NCBI GenBank assembly: GCA_937899715.1
Contig: CALCNX010000127.1
Location: 1-14,799 of the forward strand
Length of the DNA stretch: 14,799 nt
Source: an uncultured bacterium
GTDB taxonomy: Bacteria > Bacteroidota > Ignavibacteria > Kapaibacteriales > UBA4661
Direction of reading: 5' to 3'
Shown here: positions 14,642 through 14,799 of the stretch, in pieces
How the letters are laid out: each line of letters begins with the position of its first letter
Numbering within the stretch: position 1 is the first letter of the stretch
The notes under the pieces: generated by a model
What the model was told of the DNA's origin: nothing
The model's database searches: none
What the model saw: only the letters and a program-made list of their open reading frames with translations
Made by a program: the position numbers and the translations under genes

Positions 14642-14799
14642 ATGAATACGGAATAAGTCTGCTGTATGAGCAATTGAGATGCGTTGAAAGACGATAGGAA
14701 TTGTTGGTTATGGAAATATTGGAAAACAATTGTGACAGGCTTGTAGTATGTTATGAATGAATGTGGTTTACTATGACAAAGTGACTCAACCAAAAAATC
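14638..14799 (+). pseudogene. Possible decayed reading frame after the orphan gene
   Basis: An ATG overlapping the previous stop opens the frame MNEYGISLLYEQLRCVERR, stop at 14695, then in the same frame ELLVMEILENNCDRLVVCYE with a stop at 14758. Both pieces look protein-like and a single in-frame TAG separates them, as in a decaying gene. It is too short and too close to the window edge to be sure, and chance is possible. Confidence 0.2.

Noticed and set aside
14527..14793. Minus-strand 88-codon frame near the right edge
   Set aside because: Overlaps the end of the plus-strand orphan gene and has no domain-like pattern, though in this AT-rich stretch it cannot be fully excluded.

Overview
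The window looks like chromosomal DNA of a Gram-negative bacterium of the Bacteroidota / FCB group, possibly a Kapabacteria- or Chlorobi-like lineage. Four things point there: a secreted protein with a type IX secretion (Por) C-terminal sorting domain; a YbeY whose third metal ligand is Asp rather than His, as I recall from Bacteroidota; genes with almost no Shine-Dalgarno sequences; and candidate promoters of the Bacteroidota form TTTG-N19-20-TAnnTT. The exact taxon cannot be fixed from sequence alone.

Layout. (1) 1-271 is AT-rich with no convincing gene. (2) 272-2196, minus strand: an ECF sigma factor gene followed by its presumed anti-sigma factor. The anti-sigma protein has a cytoplasmic N-terminal domain, one membrane helix, a long Ser/Gln/Asn-rich linker and a C-terminal region that reads as an outer-membrane beta-barrel. 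This is the architecture of the dual-membrane-spanning (Dma-type) anti-sigma factors, and it is the most interesting system in the window. (3) 2520-5627, minus strand: nuoM and nuoN, two proton-pumping subunits of respiratory complex I, with a plausible promoter upstream, a long stem-loop downstream, and no nuoL or nuoK next to them. (4) 5801-5967: a 167-bp nested palindromic element ending in perfect 10-bp inverted repeats. (5) 6030-7322, minus strand: an SLC45-like sugar MFS transporter.

(6) 7604-12131, plus strand: an outer-membrane-type protein, a T9SS-secreted Ig-like protein, the house-cleaning nucleotidase RdgB, a small lipoprotein and an unrecognised soluble 295-aa protein, closed by a clear rho-independent terminator at 12161-12195. 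A 114-bp element with perfect 15-bp inverted ends (8494-8607) separates the first two. (7) 12196-12610 is a regulatory-looking gap with direct repeats and a possible 34-aa membrane peptide. (8) 12611-14131, plus strand: a conserved-looking hypothetical gene, ybeY (rRNA maturation), a DUF494/Smg-family gene and tRNA-Arg(CCT). (9) 14132-14799 is visibly more AT-rich and carries one orphan 127-aa gene and decayed-looking coding traces, so the tRNA may mark the edge of an integrated segment.

Most genes are housekeeping or envelope functions. No CRISPR array, transposase or rRNA is present.
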